DNA from: Cycas panzhihuaensis
Lineage: Eukaryota > Cycadophyta
Length of the DNA: 64,000 nucleotides
NCBI GenBank assembly: GCA_023213395.1
Contig: CM041465.1
Coordinates: 220,417,741 to 220,481,740, forward strand
Direction of reading: 5' to 3'
Below are positions 35,928 to 47,489 of this stretch, in pieces. A program made the translations under genes and the position numbers. Under the pieces are notes generated by a model, which was not told where the DNA came from, ran no database searches, and saw only the letters and a program-made list of their open reading frames with translations. How positions within the stretch are numbered: the stretch's first letter is position 1; every line of letters starts with the position of its first letter.

Positions 35928-37020
35928 TCACGCGTAGAACTTCTTGAGGAATTTCCCATTGACCGCTTTTTCAAACTCCAAGCCGTCCAAGGTGGCGATC
36001 CTATATGCGCCTGCTGCCGAGGTCAGCCGAGAACGATTTAAGGACCTACCCACTTGGGCCGAATTTGGCCAAGCGATCGTAGAGATACTCCAATTTGAGG
36101 ACATGGTCCCTAGGGCACAAAGGACGAGTACGGAGGCGTTTATCGTGTGTCCTTTGAAGACGGCTTCAAGCAAGGTTCGCCTGGTAAGCCGCTAAGCGCT
36201 TCTCATCCAGGGCTTCAAGGTCGAGGAGGCGAGCCTGGTGAATAGACTCCTCATCGATAAGGCCTCGAAGGGAAACCCGAAGAGAAGGAATCTCCACTTC
36301 CAACGGGAGTATTGCCTCGCCTGCACTAACGAGAATGGGGTCATCCCGTGGCCGTCCTGGATAGAGGTGCCAGAGGCAGGCTAAGGGAGTCGGATGTGCC
36401 GCCTCTTTGAGACTGGCAACGTTTTCTTCAAAATGCCAATGAGCGCTTTGTTGAAGGACTCGATTTGCCGGTTGGCTTGGGGGTAATAAGGATGACGTCT
36501 TATGCGAGATTTTGAATCTCTCACATAATTCGTCCATCTCCTTATTACGTAAGGGAGTTCCATTATCCGTGATTAGAATGTCCGGGATCCCAAAGCGACA
36601 GATAATATCTTTGGTAGACGAAGGTGGCTATCGCCTTGCTGTGGGTAGTGGATGGGGATTGCCTCCGCCATTTAGTAAAGTACTCGGTGGCGCTTAGAAT
36701 AAATTTATGTCAGGAAGATGGCGGCGATATAGCCCCAATGAGGTCCAAACCCCACAGCGAGAAGGGCCACGGAGACACGATAGGGTGTAACGCCTCAGAG
36801 GGCACGTGGGAGACGTTAGCGTGTTCCTGACAACGCCGGCATCTAAGGGCACAAGCATGGGCGTCCTTGAATAAGGACGGCCAGTAGTAGCCCATGCGGA
36901 GGATCCTTTGGGCCATGGATTGGCCCCCAAAGTGGCCCCCACAAATGCCATGATGGCACTCGCGGAGTATTTGGTCCGCCGTGAGCGACGCAGCGAAGCA
37001 GAATCCCGTCGAAAGATCTC
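35928..37020 (-). pseudogene. pol: Tat-2 integrase (frameshifted)
   Basis: Inserts element cDNA into the genome. Visible parts, N to C: the zinc-binding region HHGICGGHFGG and CRRCQEH (36800-36960); WGLDLIGAISPP (first Asp) near 36730-36765; LITDNGTPLRNKEMDELCERF (second Asp) near 36500-36570; YYPQANRQIESFNKAL (Glu) near 36440-36490; and EAILPLEVEIPSLRVSLRGL (36250-36310). The D-D-E residues are all present but spread over different frames, with at least three frameshifts. The polyprotein ends FLKKFYA and TAG at 35928, as in Tat-1. Confidence 0.8.
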
Positions 37021-37289
37021 TTGTACAACACCCCGTCTACGAGGAGGTGTTGCCTAGCGGTAGCGCGGATGCGCGACCTAACTTTGTTGCTGACTTCGGG
37101 GCGATATTCCTGCTGAGTCAAATATCGCACTATGTCGCCATACCACTCGCTATCGGTGAGTGGGTGAGGGAGAGCCTTCTGGACGGTCATAATGGACTCA
37201 TCCGGGAAGGAGTCGTCAACAGGAGCGCCGCTCGCGTTGGGAACAGCGGCGTCGGCTAACTGTTCCGCCACTACCATCCCCTTCTTTGA

Positions 37290-37800
37290 CTTCCTGTTAA
37301 CGACCTGCAAGTCGAATTCTTGAAGCAGATTTGCCCAACGCCCCGCCCCACCACAACCGAACGGGTGAGTAAGTAACGCAAGGGATCAGATTGCACGATC
37401 ACCTTGGTCGTATTGCCGAGCAGGTAATGCCGAAATTTCTTGGTCGCGTGGACCAAGGAGAGGCATTCCTTTTCGGTGGGAGGATAGTTCAATTCGGTGG
37501 CAACGAGAGTGCGGCTGATGAAATAAATGGCCTCTTGCCCCGAATCGTCCTCCGCGAGCATTGCTCCTGTGGACTCATCGGTTGCCGAGGTATAAAGGAT
37601 GAAAGGCCTATCAAAGCGAGGAGGCGCCAGCGTAGGGGCGGAAATGAGTGCTTCCTTGAGCCCCATGAAGGCCTTTTGGGTCTTATCCGACCAGACAAAA
37701 GGAGCTCCTTTCTTCAATAGGTTTGTAAGAGGCTTGGCGTTTATGGCAAAGTCCGCCAAGAAACGCCTCAAGAAACCAAGCCCCGCCCAGAACGACTTAA
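37290..37800 (-). pseudogene. pol: Tat-2 gypsy-type RNase H
   Basis: The native RNase H follows RT directly: FLADFAINAKPLTNLLKKGAPF (connection), then RPFILYTSATDESTGAMLA, EAIYFISRTLVATELNYPPTEKECLSLV, RHYLLGNTTKVIVQSDPLRYLL. In Ty3/gypsy enzymes the first catalytic Asp lies in an LYTDAS-type motif; here it is LYTSAT, and Tat-1 has LYASST. The Glu (TEKE) and the second Asp (QSD) remain. This fits a domain that lost its first metal ligand before these elements diverged, with the archaeal-type RNase H near the 3' LTR as the likely working copy. Confidence 0.8.
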
Positions 37801-37801
37801 T

Positions 37802-38640
37802 TTATCGTTGGGTCCTAGGAGGTGGCATGTCAAGGATCGCCTTGACCTTTTCCAGGTCGATTTGGATTCCTTGTTGAGACACGAGGAAACCAAGAAGTTT
37901 GCCCGAGGTAACGGCAAACACACACTTTAGCGGGTTTAGGCTAACATGGTACTTACGGCATCTTGCGAAGATGGCGCGTAAGTCGGAGGGGTGATGGGCT
38001 CTGGCGCGAGAGAGACCCATCATGTCATCCATGAAGACCTCCATCGTGTTATGGATGAGGTCGTGGAAGATAAAATGCATGGCTCTCTGATAGGTAGCCC
38101 CTGCATTTTTAAGGCCAAAGGGCATTGCCTTGTAGGCAAAGACACCCCATGGCGCGGTGAAGGCCGTCTTGTGACGGTCTTCGTGAGAGATTTGATTCGG
38201 TTGTAGCTGAAGAAGCCGTCCATCAAGGACATAACTTCGAACCCGGCCGTACGATCGATTATCTGATCGATGAAAGGGAGAGGAAAGTTGTCCTTAGGGC
38301 AAGCATTGTTTATGTCGCGAAAATCGACACAAATACGGATGGTCCCGTTCTTTTTGGCAACGGGAACGATGTTCGATACCCACTTGGGATAATCGATAGA
38401 GGAAATAAGCCCCGCCTCCAAAAGCTTCTCAACTTCCATCTTAACTTAACGGTAAAGCTTCGGGTGAAGGGGACGCTGCTTCTGACGCACGGGACGCGCG
38501 TCAGGGAAGGTTGTAAGGTTGTGCGTGACGATGGAGGGGCTAATGCCCTTCATGTCCGAGTATTCCCACGTGAACACATCGCACCTCGAATGAAGGGTGT
38601 ACCCTCACCTCGTCGGTACACTCGCCCTACCTTGATGACC
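37802..38640 (-). pseudogene. pol: Tat-2 reverse transcriptase (frameshifted)
   Basis: Element DNA polymerase. Entry motif EYSDMKGISPSIVTHNL (38540-38595), FPDARPVRQKQRPLHPKLYR, one TAA, then MEVEKLLEAGLI, YPKWVSNIVPVAKKNGTIR, CVDFRDINNACPKDNFPLP, and DRTAGFEVMSLMDGFF with the first catalytic Asp (38200-38440). A frame change around 38130-38190 leads to MPFGLKNAGATYQRAM, then VFMDDMMGLS with the F-M-D-D catalytic box (38020-38050), CRKYHVSLNPLKCVFAV and SGKLLGFLVS. Palm residues are intact; the frame is not. Confidence 0.85.
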
Positions 38641-39309
38641 CCGTCCCGAGCAAGGACTATGTCCCTGTTGCCCCATGCACATGGCATTCCCTCCTCGAAA
38701 TGGAGGGGGGCGAGATCAACCGGAAGGGAGGAAACAGGGGAGGGGATTGGGTCAGCTAACGGGGACCCAATCGCTAAGACCTTCTGGTGGCCAAGCTTGT
38801 GGTGACCAGGAGGCAAACTCGGCGTGGAACCGACTAAGTGTTCAAAGAAGGCTCATCGTCTTCGAAGTAGTCCACTCCATCGAGGACCTGACTTCGAAAG
38901 GGCGAGGCGAAGGATGGCGCGGGAGCTATAGGGTAGATGGCCCGGAGACCGCCTGTCATCCACAAGAGAACTCAAGGAGAAACAGAGGGGTTCCTCGTAA
39001 AAGCAAGAGGAAAACTCCCAACATCATCATCACCGCGGGAGTGATGGGACTAAGAGCTCGGGCGTGAAGGTCGGCATGCAATGTCATGTGACGGTGAAAG
39101 TGACCCTACCGCCAACAAAAGGGGTTATAGAGTACGCCCAGACTAGGAAGGTGCCCCGCACAAGCGGAGGAGCGAAACCGGATGAGGAAGGTTCTCCTCC
39201 TCACTATGGACCTCGTCGTCGTCAAACACGGCGAGGTACCCATAGCTGCCGACGCCTAATAGGGGCGACCCGCCCCAACGCGGGAGAGGAAGGTGTGGGA
39301 CCTTCTTCT

Positions 39310-39700
39310 CAAGAGGGATCGGAATTCGATGGAGCAAGTCGAGACATAGTCGGAAGGGTGTTTGTTTCCTTCAGATGCCCATGGCTTGCACCGGTGAAGC
39401 CTAGGCGGCTTGGCGATCGCTCGCGGAGGACAACTTTCATTTGTCCATTATGAACAAATTTGAGTTGCCCCCACCAGGTGGAACACACGGCTCCCATTTG
39501 GTCGAGCCATGGTCACCCGTATGTGTTGTAGTCGACATCGACATCGAGGACGACGATGTCGATGAACGACCGCCTTATCCTCGAGGGTAAGGGTATCGAG
39601 ACGGATCCCAAGGGAGTCTTCTGCATCACATAACTGGCAACGCCATGGAACGTTCCAAGGCGTAAACGCCAAGCTCTGCATAACGCCAAGAAGGGCATGG
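39310..39700 (-). pseudogene. Tat-2 protease region (broken)
   Basis: Only the C-terminal part is readable: IDIVVLDVDVDYNTYG (39520-39570), then in the next frames a PWLDQMGAVCSTWWGQLKF run and HNGQMKVVLRERSPS. This corresponds to the YN.LLGRPWL motif and following segment of Tat proteases. The catalytic D-S/T-G loop was not found in a readable frame. The linker to RT (38650-39300) is acidic and low in complexity. Confidence 0.55.
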
Positions 39701-40299
39701 CGTGACGGAAGAACCGCTGTTCACGACGGTCCTCCGCAACGCAACCGGGAGTGTCGATCGTGATGGTGAAAGGGAAGTTCCACCGCGCCCTTCCACCGAT
39801 GGGGAAGATCTCTCGGGATCAAGGAAATCATGGGCTCACCGCTGGGTCGCACTCCAAGGCATGAACGGATGCATCGCTCGACCCGAGAGCTTCCAAGAGG
39901 AGCGCCGCTCCCGCAACTTCTCAAGACATCCATGATGGACATCCCAGCCACCAGAAGGAGCTCCTCGACTACAGAGAAAGGCTTACCCTCCCCGTGGGTT
40001 GGGTAAGGGCTCCTAAAGTCGAATCGCCCGGGCGCACGGAATGGTCTTGGGAAGTGCGGGAATCTCCCGAGGAGTGGTCTCGAGGAGGATCAAACTGCGA
40101 GGTAGACGCGAGGGACCCGCCACCTCCTTCGCGCTTGGGACCCAAGTTAACGCGCAGAGGGAGTGGTCTCAAGCATCCGGATCACCTTCTTTCCCTTGTT
40201 ACGGACCGCAGAGGTGACGGAGCGCCAGCGGTGGGATCGCCAAGGGAAGGTGACCTTGCGCCTCTTCCTCTACCACGCAAAGGGCGGGATCGGAGACCT

Positions 40300-42270
40300 A
40301 TCCCGATTCCGGTTGTTCCTTTGTGGACATCGCACCCCGCTCCCCATGCTTGGGGAACGGGTCTCTATGAACGGGCCGATCGAGATTAGGCCTCGATGCT
40401 CGCTGGGGACGAGTCGCGGGTGCCGGGCGCCGCGGGTGCCGTGCCCGACAGCGCATCGTCATGGAAACACTCCTCGTGGATGGAACACCACCTCTTCTCA
40501 AGGGAGGTTCGATCCTCCTCGCTTGAGAAGGTTGGGTGTTACCCCTTTGGGGGCATCGCACGGGAGGTTTGGCCGGATGTGTTTATGGGAGGTAGGCGAT
40601 GAAGGAGGTTGGAGTTTTAGCTCCTTCATCGTGTGCTCGAATGAGCGAATGGCGGAGGTAAGCGGATCTAGGGTCCTCTCAGTCGGGTGAGAGGTGGTCC
40701 TAGCGGGCTGTGAGGGTTTGGTTTTCATCGGAAGAGGCGCCTCGCGATGCTGTGAGGGCTTAGGAGGTTTCTTGAGACCCGCTTGGATCTCAATGGCCTC
40801 CAACGCCAAGCACCTCGAAATCGCAGAGTCACACGTGGTTGCCCCCATCTTGAGGACTTCCACATGCACTTCGGGGCGAAGTGCATTGACAAAAGATCCT
40901 CTTCAACTCCTCGTGCAATGTGGCCTTGGTGGAGTGAAGAAGATCGTGGAAAGCGTCGCACAAAATCACGGCTCATCTCATCGTGACCTTGTTTAAGCGA
41001 CAGAAGCGCCTTCATTCCACTTTCGAATGGACGGGCCACGTCAAAGTAGTTGACGAACTCGTCCACTAACCGGAATGAGGAGATCGAATGGGCGGTGGAG
41101 GCGGAAACCACTTGAGGGCGCCGCCCGCAAGGACCGCGGAAGAGCTTCATCAAGATATGGTCGTAGGCCCAATAGTCGATGCACGCCATGGAAAAGCCGC
41201 GACATGTTCGGTTGGGTCTTGACGAAGTCCCGTCAAATTTGGGGACTTCAGAGGATGAGGCGCAAGTTAGTCCTCAACGCCTCAACAGACAAGGGCGTCG
41301 ACCTATAGTCCACGAAAGGACGTGTCCTTGCCTGGGCTAAAGGATCGACAACCGTCAAAGGGATGGATGGGGGTGGCATACCCATCCCTCCCTGGAAAGA
41401 GGCCCCTTGTTGGAAAGGGGGCCGCGGGTAGCAACTCTGAAAAGGAGGCGCGCTCTCAGGCCGACGCAGCAGCAGGAGTCGCTACCGACGCGGAAACAGA
41501 GGGTGAGGGACCGGGTTTTGCCCATATTGGCCACCCGTGGGTGGCGCGACCCCATATGGGTGCAACGGGTCCACTCCATAGACAGGGAGATGGTTTCTGC
41601 CCGCCCCCAAGGTTGTGACGTAGCCCGGGGCACGAAGAGAAGGACCACCAACCGGGTTCTGGACGTACGTAGGAGTGGGTCCTACATGGCTAGCGGCGGC
41701 GGCGCTAGTAGGGCCTCGAGGCCTACTAGGGAACGCGTGCGCCACGTTCGGCGGTGGCACGTGTGTTTGGTTTGAGCAATGCATACTAACCCCGAGTTGG
41801 GGAACGGACACGCCGCGAGTGTCCCGGGGAGTGGGACCACGACTAGGGCGAGCACAACACTCGTCTTAGAGCGGGTAGACACGCATAGACGGTGTGCGCG
41901 CGGAAGCATCAATCATCGTAGATGACGTGGGCATGGATGAGGAAGACGCCACGTTGCGTAGCATTTCAGAACCATCTAGAAGCGGTTGGCGTGAATCGCC
42001 GAAAGTACTCAGAAGCGCCTCGACCGCGCTTACGGAGGGGTATCCTCATAGCCATACGAGGTCGAAGGGACTTCGAAGTAGGGGATCCTCAGGCGCCTCG
42101 TAAGGCTCGCCCGGTGGGGTGGCGGGTCTCACGAGTGGCCGGATCTTCCGCCGCATGAGCCAAGGCTCAAAGTCTTCGGGGTGGAAATGGTCATCCTGGT
42201 AATAGATGGAATCCTCGCCTCACCGTGGATTCCAGAGCGGATGAAGGGAACTCTTGAGTTCTGAAGTCAT
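40300..42270 (-). pseudogene. gag: Tat-2 gag (frameshifted)
   Basis: Best start is the ATG at 42270, about 300 bp after the primer-binding site: MTSELKSSLHPLW, then YYQDDHFHPEDFEPWLMRRK and GEPYEAPEDPLLRSPFD. A Pro/Gly/Tyr-rich region follows (41400-41850: GVDPLHPYGVAPPTGGQYGQN). The capsid-like domain is at 40725-41189: MACIDYWAYDHILMKLF, VDEFVNYFDVARPFESGM, LLSLKQGHDEMSRDFVRRF. The C-terminal part is at 40498-40869: HVEVLKMG, CLALEAIEIQAGLKK, SFEHTMKELKLQ. Tat-1 shares the last two blocks. A few stops and frameshifts; otherwise well preserved. Confidence 0.8.
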
Positions 42271-42548
42271 GGCATGGTAGGCCCAATCGACGGTAACCTT
42301 CCATTGCCGATCGGGGTTCGACGATGGAATGAAACGCGACGATTGGTCTTCTAACAACGGCAAGAACCCCCGCAAGCGACGCGAGAACGTCGCATGCAAC
42401 GCCCTGCGGCGTTGTTAGAAAAGCGAAAAGGAAAAGAAAGGAAAGCATCGCAAACCCGCTGGGGTTGCCCAACTCAAAACACGTAATGCGAAACTACCTA
42501 AAGGCAAGAGCACCAACACGAAGGGGAAGCGGATCTAGCTCCTTACCG

Positions 42549-42568
42549 GGCCTCCCAGATGGTCGCCA
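42549..42568 (-). promoter_or_regulatory. Tat-2 primer-binding site
   Basis: The minus strand reads TGGCGACCATCTGGGAGGCC directly against the LTR. It begins TGG as required for pairing with a tRNA 3' CCA. The tRNA was not identified; it is not the Met type used by the copia elements here. Confidence 0.6.
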
Positions 42569-45063
42569 TGAAACGCCTCCGCAGGCAATGATCCAACGCC
42601 TAGCGGGAAGGGCATAAAATAATATGCTAAGGGCTAAATAGCGAGGATCATACCTCGCAGACGTCCGCAGGCGCCGAGCGCGGCACGGATCGCAAGGTGC
42701 TGGTTGCTTCCGGTAGCCGCAAGCGAGGCCTTCCTACCCTTGGATGGTAGGAAGGGAAAAGAATCTCGCTGGCCGCTACTTCTCAAGGCAATGAGAAGGC
42801 AACGAGGGGCAACCAACCAAAGTGTAAAGAATACGGTAAAATGCGCTTAGGGATACAACGTAAACAAGTCTTCTATTCCTATGTTATGCAATGTAGCAAA
42901 GTAATACGAGAAAGCAAATGCACAATAAAGGTTGTTTTCTTCTTTCCTTTATGTTCCTTTATCTATAACAAGAAATGCAAAGAAGGTAAAAGCATAAAGA
43001 AAATATGAAAGGCATGCGAAGAATACCGATCCGGGCTCGAGCAGGCGCTGATGTCCCTCCTGGTTGCGCTCCTTTCCTCCTCCCGCGCATGCAATGTCGA
43101 TCGAAGACAACGAAGGGGGTGCACTTACCTCCCCAAAAGCATGCAAGGACTAAATGAAATGAAGGGAACGAAAGCAAAGCTCAACAAAAAAGGGAGAAGA
43201 AATACCATATGGGGCCGACCAAGCAGGTCGATCTCGCGCAATGCTTCCTCCAACGCAATCCTGCAAATAATCCCAACAAACGCCTTCCTCTCGGGAGAGA
43301 GGCTACCAAAACCGACGAGATATATGTATATATGGCGATAAAATCAACTAAGCTAGAAAAATGTAGTTAAGCACCAACATATAACGAAAATGAAACAAGG
43401 CCGCGTGATAAATATGCGGACTGTCGTACACCATAAAACGCACCAAATGGGATTGAGTGTAGCCTCGGGATGGCTAACTCACCCACGAGAGGTCTCCACA
43501 GGGTATAGGGAAAACAGCGCTAGCATGCGACAAGATGAGTCATGTAGTAACAAATTTCCTACACCAAGAGGGAAACTCAACCCAACTCTCCAAGGCTTCC
43601 CTAGCTGCTTCCTAAGAAAGCACCTGCAAAGCAAAGGGGAGAGGATAAGGGACGGAACCCTTGGGGAGAAGGACGGCAATGGGGGACCGGAACCCCGCCT
43701 ATCTCCCTCAAATCCTCGTGAAAACCCTTTATGCTTACTAGCTTAGGAAATGGCGAAGGAGGAAGCTAAGAGGAAGAGGATGGGTTCAAGGAAATACAAG
43801 AAAATGTGCCTAACCTAGGGCAGCACTCTAGTAAGCCACAACTACTAAGATTACTTGCATCAAATGGCTAAGAGAAACCCAAAGGAAGTGCATGCAAAAG
43901 GGGGGAAAGAATTTGCAAGCAAAATAATGAAGAAAACAAGCAAAAAAAGCACCAACAAGAGACAATAAATACCTTGAATAGAGAAGAATAAGTGCATGTA
44001 GGTGCTTGGCCACTTAGAAGAGCAGCCCAAGCAATGTCTAAGAGGTGGTGTTGAATGTCCTTTGCAAGAGAGTAGAAGAGTAGAGCTTCATGCAAGTTGA
44101 GAGCTTGAAGATGGGTCTTTGAAGTGGTCTTTTGGTGAAGAAAACCTCTTGAAGCTTTGGGTATTTGTGGAGAGTGGTGCTTGCAATGGAGCTCGTGAGG
44201 GGTAGCAATGGCCCCGCAACTCACCGGTAATGGCCCACTTCACCTCTGTCCCACTGCTGTAGAAGAAATTCTCTTGTTCACTGTTTCTTTGCTTTGTCTC
44301 TTTGTGGAGAAGTTGCTTTAGAAAACTTGAAAAATGAAGTGAAGAATGGTAGAATAATGAGTGAAAAAAAGGCTTTTATGCCTTGGGCATAGCAAGTGAA
44401 CGCGTTGGGGCTCTCGCCCAACTGCCGTGAGCCACGCCAGCTCACGAAAAACGCCACCATCGTCGTGGTTTCTTTTCAAATTTGAATAGTCGTCACGGCA
44501 AGAACCGCGGCATCAAGTTTATGCGCAGACGACCGGTACCAAGAACTTTGTGGTACCGCTAAGTTTGTCACAGACAACTCAAATTTAAAAAAAGAGAAAA
44601 ATAAGTAGCAAAACCAGGTTTTGAGGCAAAAATAGAGGCTAATCATGAATGGGAACAACTGAGGGAATGCCCAAGCAGTGGGCAAGTACCCAAAATGGTG
44701 CAAAGAGCCCTAACTAAGGGTTAAACCAGGCTTAGGAAGGGTTTGCAACATAAGTGGCACGCTGTAACAAGAGCAAACAGGCTGGCAAAAGCATCCCGAA
44801 AGACCATGGAGATATCGTGAGTGGCTGTACGCCATACGGGGTGTCGCATCCGCTTATGGATGCCCCCGCTGTGAGTCGTCATAGGCTAAGAGGTGCCGTT
44901 AGGCACATGCATTATGAACAGGCAATCAAACAAATGCATGTAGGCAGGCATATGTCAAACAACCTACTGTAAATAACCTTAATCAAACCAAGGCAAGAAA
45001 AGTAAGAAAATATACCTGAACAAACCTGCGTCGACAGTCGAGTCCATTCGATGAGTGGAAACA
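42569..45063 (-). repeat. Tat-2 5' LTR
   Basis: 2495-bp partner of 28958-31477, from TGAAACGC to GGAAACA, followed directly by the TATAG duplication. Confidence 0.93.
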
Positions 45064-45068
45064 TATAG

Positions 45069-45130
45069 AAAAGTTGACTCCAAAACCTTCATAAACTTAC
45101 TACAAAAATAAAAGTGTCTTTGATACCACT
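45069..45130 (-). other. Copia-B leader and primer-binding site
   Basis: Right-hand remainder of copia-B outside Tat-2. The minus strand reads AGTGGTATCAAAGACACT next to the LTR (Met-type primer-binding site), then a short leader with ATGAAGG, the likely gag start, at about 45092. Confidence 0.7.
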
Positions 45131-45796
45131 TATTGTGTAAACTTGGTCCCAATAACCAAAAACTGCCACCAAGATCTAAACTATTTTGCAACTAGTTACA
45201 GGAATCAAAACTAAAATTTAACATGCAAGTTCTTAACCCAAAAATAATATAATAAATAAATTAGAAAGTCAAAGCATTATATATACACTTAATATAATGT
45301 GATAAAAGCCTAGTAGTATGATAGGAAAATATCCACATAGGAAAGGTGCCGATCTTTATTATCAAAAAATAGAGAAATGTACATAATCTATAGTAGAATG
45401 CTCATAGTAACAATAACTAGCTGCCCAACTCCTTATAGTACATCCAATACATTGAACACCATCAATATAATAAAAACATACCCTAAATTGGGCTATATAA
45501 GAGAGTTATATAAGGCACAAATCTCAACCATCAAATTTAGGGTATTTTGAATGAATGACCCTAATTCTCTTTACAATTTAGTATGTTTTTTAGTGCTAGC
45601 TTTTTGGGTTAGGGGCTTGGGGGCTACCGCCCCCAAACCCTCTCTTTGTCAGGGCAACTTTGGCACCCCCCGCACCTCTCAGCCAAGGGGGGACTCTCAA
45701 CCCCTCAGATCCCCTTGAGGAAGTTTAGGAGGAAAACTATACTTCCAACCTATCAAAATTTTAGCCTCCAAAACATTATTGTCATAATATCTAACA
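45131..45796 (-). repeat. Copia-B 5' LTR
   Basis: 666-bp partner of 24321-24975. It starts TATTGTGTAAAC (TA where the partner has TG) and ends ATCTAACA, followed by TGCCA. Confidence 0.9.
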
Positions 45797-45801
45797 TGCC
45801 A

Positions 45802-47470
45802 TTCCTATCGAAGAAGTTAATGTTGTATAGGGTGATACAATGGCTCAAATAATTAGGGACCATTTAATTAAATATATAGGAGCTCTTCATCTGATTTACT
45901 TATGAAGGAATTAACTATCAATTGAATGGGATCATTCCTTCCTAAACCTAAATCATTAGCTCATATCATATAAAGAGGCTCCTTAAAAGAGGTGGTATAG
46001 GAATCATTGCCAAATATTATACTCTAGAAGATCAAGAATTTCTAATAGAGGGGGACATTATTTAAGATGATGGCATCCTAAATAACTTAAAACTAATGCT
46101 TCACCACCACAATTAGGTCTTTTAGGATATTCATCAAGGTCCCCCAAATACATAGCTAAGATCATAGCATTGACTTGGTAGTTGGAAGTAATCCTCCTTG
46201 TATTTGACCAAATTATTGCCCCTACTAGTAAAAGAATGAAATTAAATGACTAGTTCAAGAACTCGTTAATGTTGGTACTATTAGGAAAAATAAAAGTACC
46301 TTTTCTACCTTAGTGACTTTAGTAAGAAAAAAGGATGGCTCATTTTACATGTGCATAGACTACCATGAGCTCAATAAGTTATCTATTAAGGATAAATTTC
46401 CTATACTAGTCATCAATAAACTCTTAGATGACCTCCATAGAGCAGCATTCTTCACATCAGTAGACTTACAGTCAAGATACTATCAAATTAGGATCAAGGT
46501 AGAGGATATTCATAAGATGGTATTTTATACACACAAAGGATGTTATGAATTTTTAGTCATGCCCTTTGTCTTGACTAATGCCCCAGCCATCTTTTAAGGC
46601 CTCATGAGCAAACTCTTTTGGCCTTATTTAAGAAAGTTTATATTAGTCTTCTTTGATGGTATTCTGATCTTTAGTCATAGTTAAGAAGACCATCTTTAGC
46701 ATGTTGATAAGGCATTACAAGTTCTTATAAATAACTAACTTTAGACAAAAAATTAAAGTCTTAATTTGGGCAAATAGAAATAGAATATTTAGGCCATATT
46801 ATCTCCCAAGAAGGAGTCAAGGTAGATCCTAAGAGAATTATAGTTATCACAAACTCGCCTAAACCTAAAAACATCAAGGGCCTTCATGGATTTTTAGGAG
46901 TCATAAGTTATTATTAAAAGTTTATTCAGAGTTATACAAGGATTACTTCTCCTTTAATCAACCTATTAAAAAAGTATTCCTTTCATAGGAATGATAAGGC
47001 CTCTGAAGTATTTGAATAATTAAAGGTGGCTTTAACTACCACTCTAATCCTTATAATACTAGATTTTACAAAGACCTTTACCATTAAATATGGCACATTA
47101 GGGCAAGGCATTAGATCACTCTTAATGCAAGGAGGGAAACCTCTAGTCTTTGAAAGTTGTCAACTTATACCCATAAATCAAGTTAAATCCACCTATGAGA
47201 GGGAGATGTTAGAAATTCTCCATGTAGTTAGGAAATAGTAATAATATTTACTGGGGACATATTTCTAAATTAAAATAAACCATGATAGCTTAAAATATTT
47301 CTTCACTCAAAGGACAACATCTAAGGCACAACAAAAATAATTCACCAAAATGCAAGTTTTTAACTTTAAAATCATATATAAAAAAGATAAGGATAATATA
47401 GTGACTGATGATTTATCTTGTAAAGAAGAATATTCTATACTATATTCCATCACTACGGTCAATACCTCTT
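45802..47470 (+). pseudogene. pol: Chromovirus protease end, RT and RNase H (degenerate)
   Basis: Resumes inside the protease-RT linker (QWLK.LGTI, ELFI.FTYEGINYQLNGI). RT: VTLVRKKDGSFYMCIDYHELN, KDKFPILVINKLLDDL, FFTSVDLQSRYYQIRIK, YEFLVMPFVLTNAPAIF (46313-46597), then LVFFDGILIFS near 46645, where the second Asp of the catalytic pair is Gly. RNase H: LDFTKTFTIKYGTLGQGIRS (47070-47130; usual Asp absent), KPLVFESCQL, KSTYEREMLEILHVVRK. Block order and wording are those of plant chromoviruses. Several stops; dead. Confidence 0.8.
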
Positions 47471-47489
47471 AGATAGAAGTCACCAAGCA

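Larger units (their letters stand above)
28958..45063 (-). mobile_element. Tat-2: complete GC-rich Ty3/gypsy Tat retrotransposon
   Basis: 16.1-kb reverse element, flanked by the perfect duplication TATAG (28953-28957 and 45064-45068), with LTRs of 2520 and 2495 bp starting TG and ending CA. Reading right to left: 5' LTR, primer-binding site, gag, protease, RT, RNase H, integrase, then a long 3' region with an antisense plant-mobile-domain-like gene, an archaeal-type RNase H, and the 3' LTR. Much richer in G+C than the surrounding elements and with near-identical LTR segments, so the youngest complete insertion here. The pol frames are nevertheless broken. Confidence 0.95.
24321..45796 (-). 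mobile_element. Copia-B: Tork-like Ty1/copia, itself split by Tat-2
   Basis: Reverse element flanked by the perfect duplication TGCCA (24316-24320 and 45797-45801). LTRs are 655 and 666 bp. Element sequence proper lies at 24321-28957 and 45069-45796; the rest is Tat-2. The leader is only about 50 nt between primer-binding site and gag ATG. The RNase H/RT stretch at 25567-25806 (MLTRFSMANVK, EEKEYMSRIPYASVVGSL) is typical of the Tork lineage. Confidence 0.88.

Noticed and set aside
40163-40690. 175-codon plus-strand frame
   Set aside because: Complement of Tat-2 gag, whose minus-strand frame shows conserved gag blocks.
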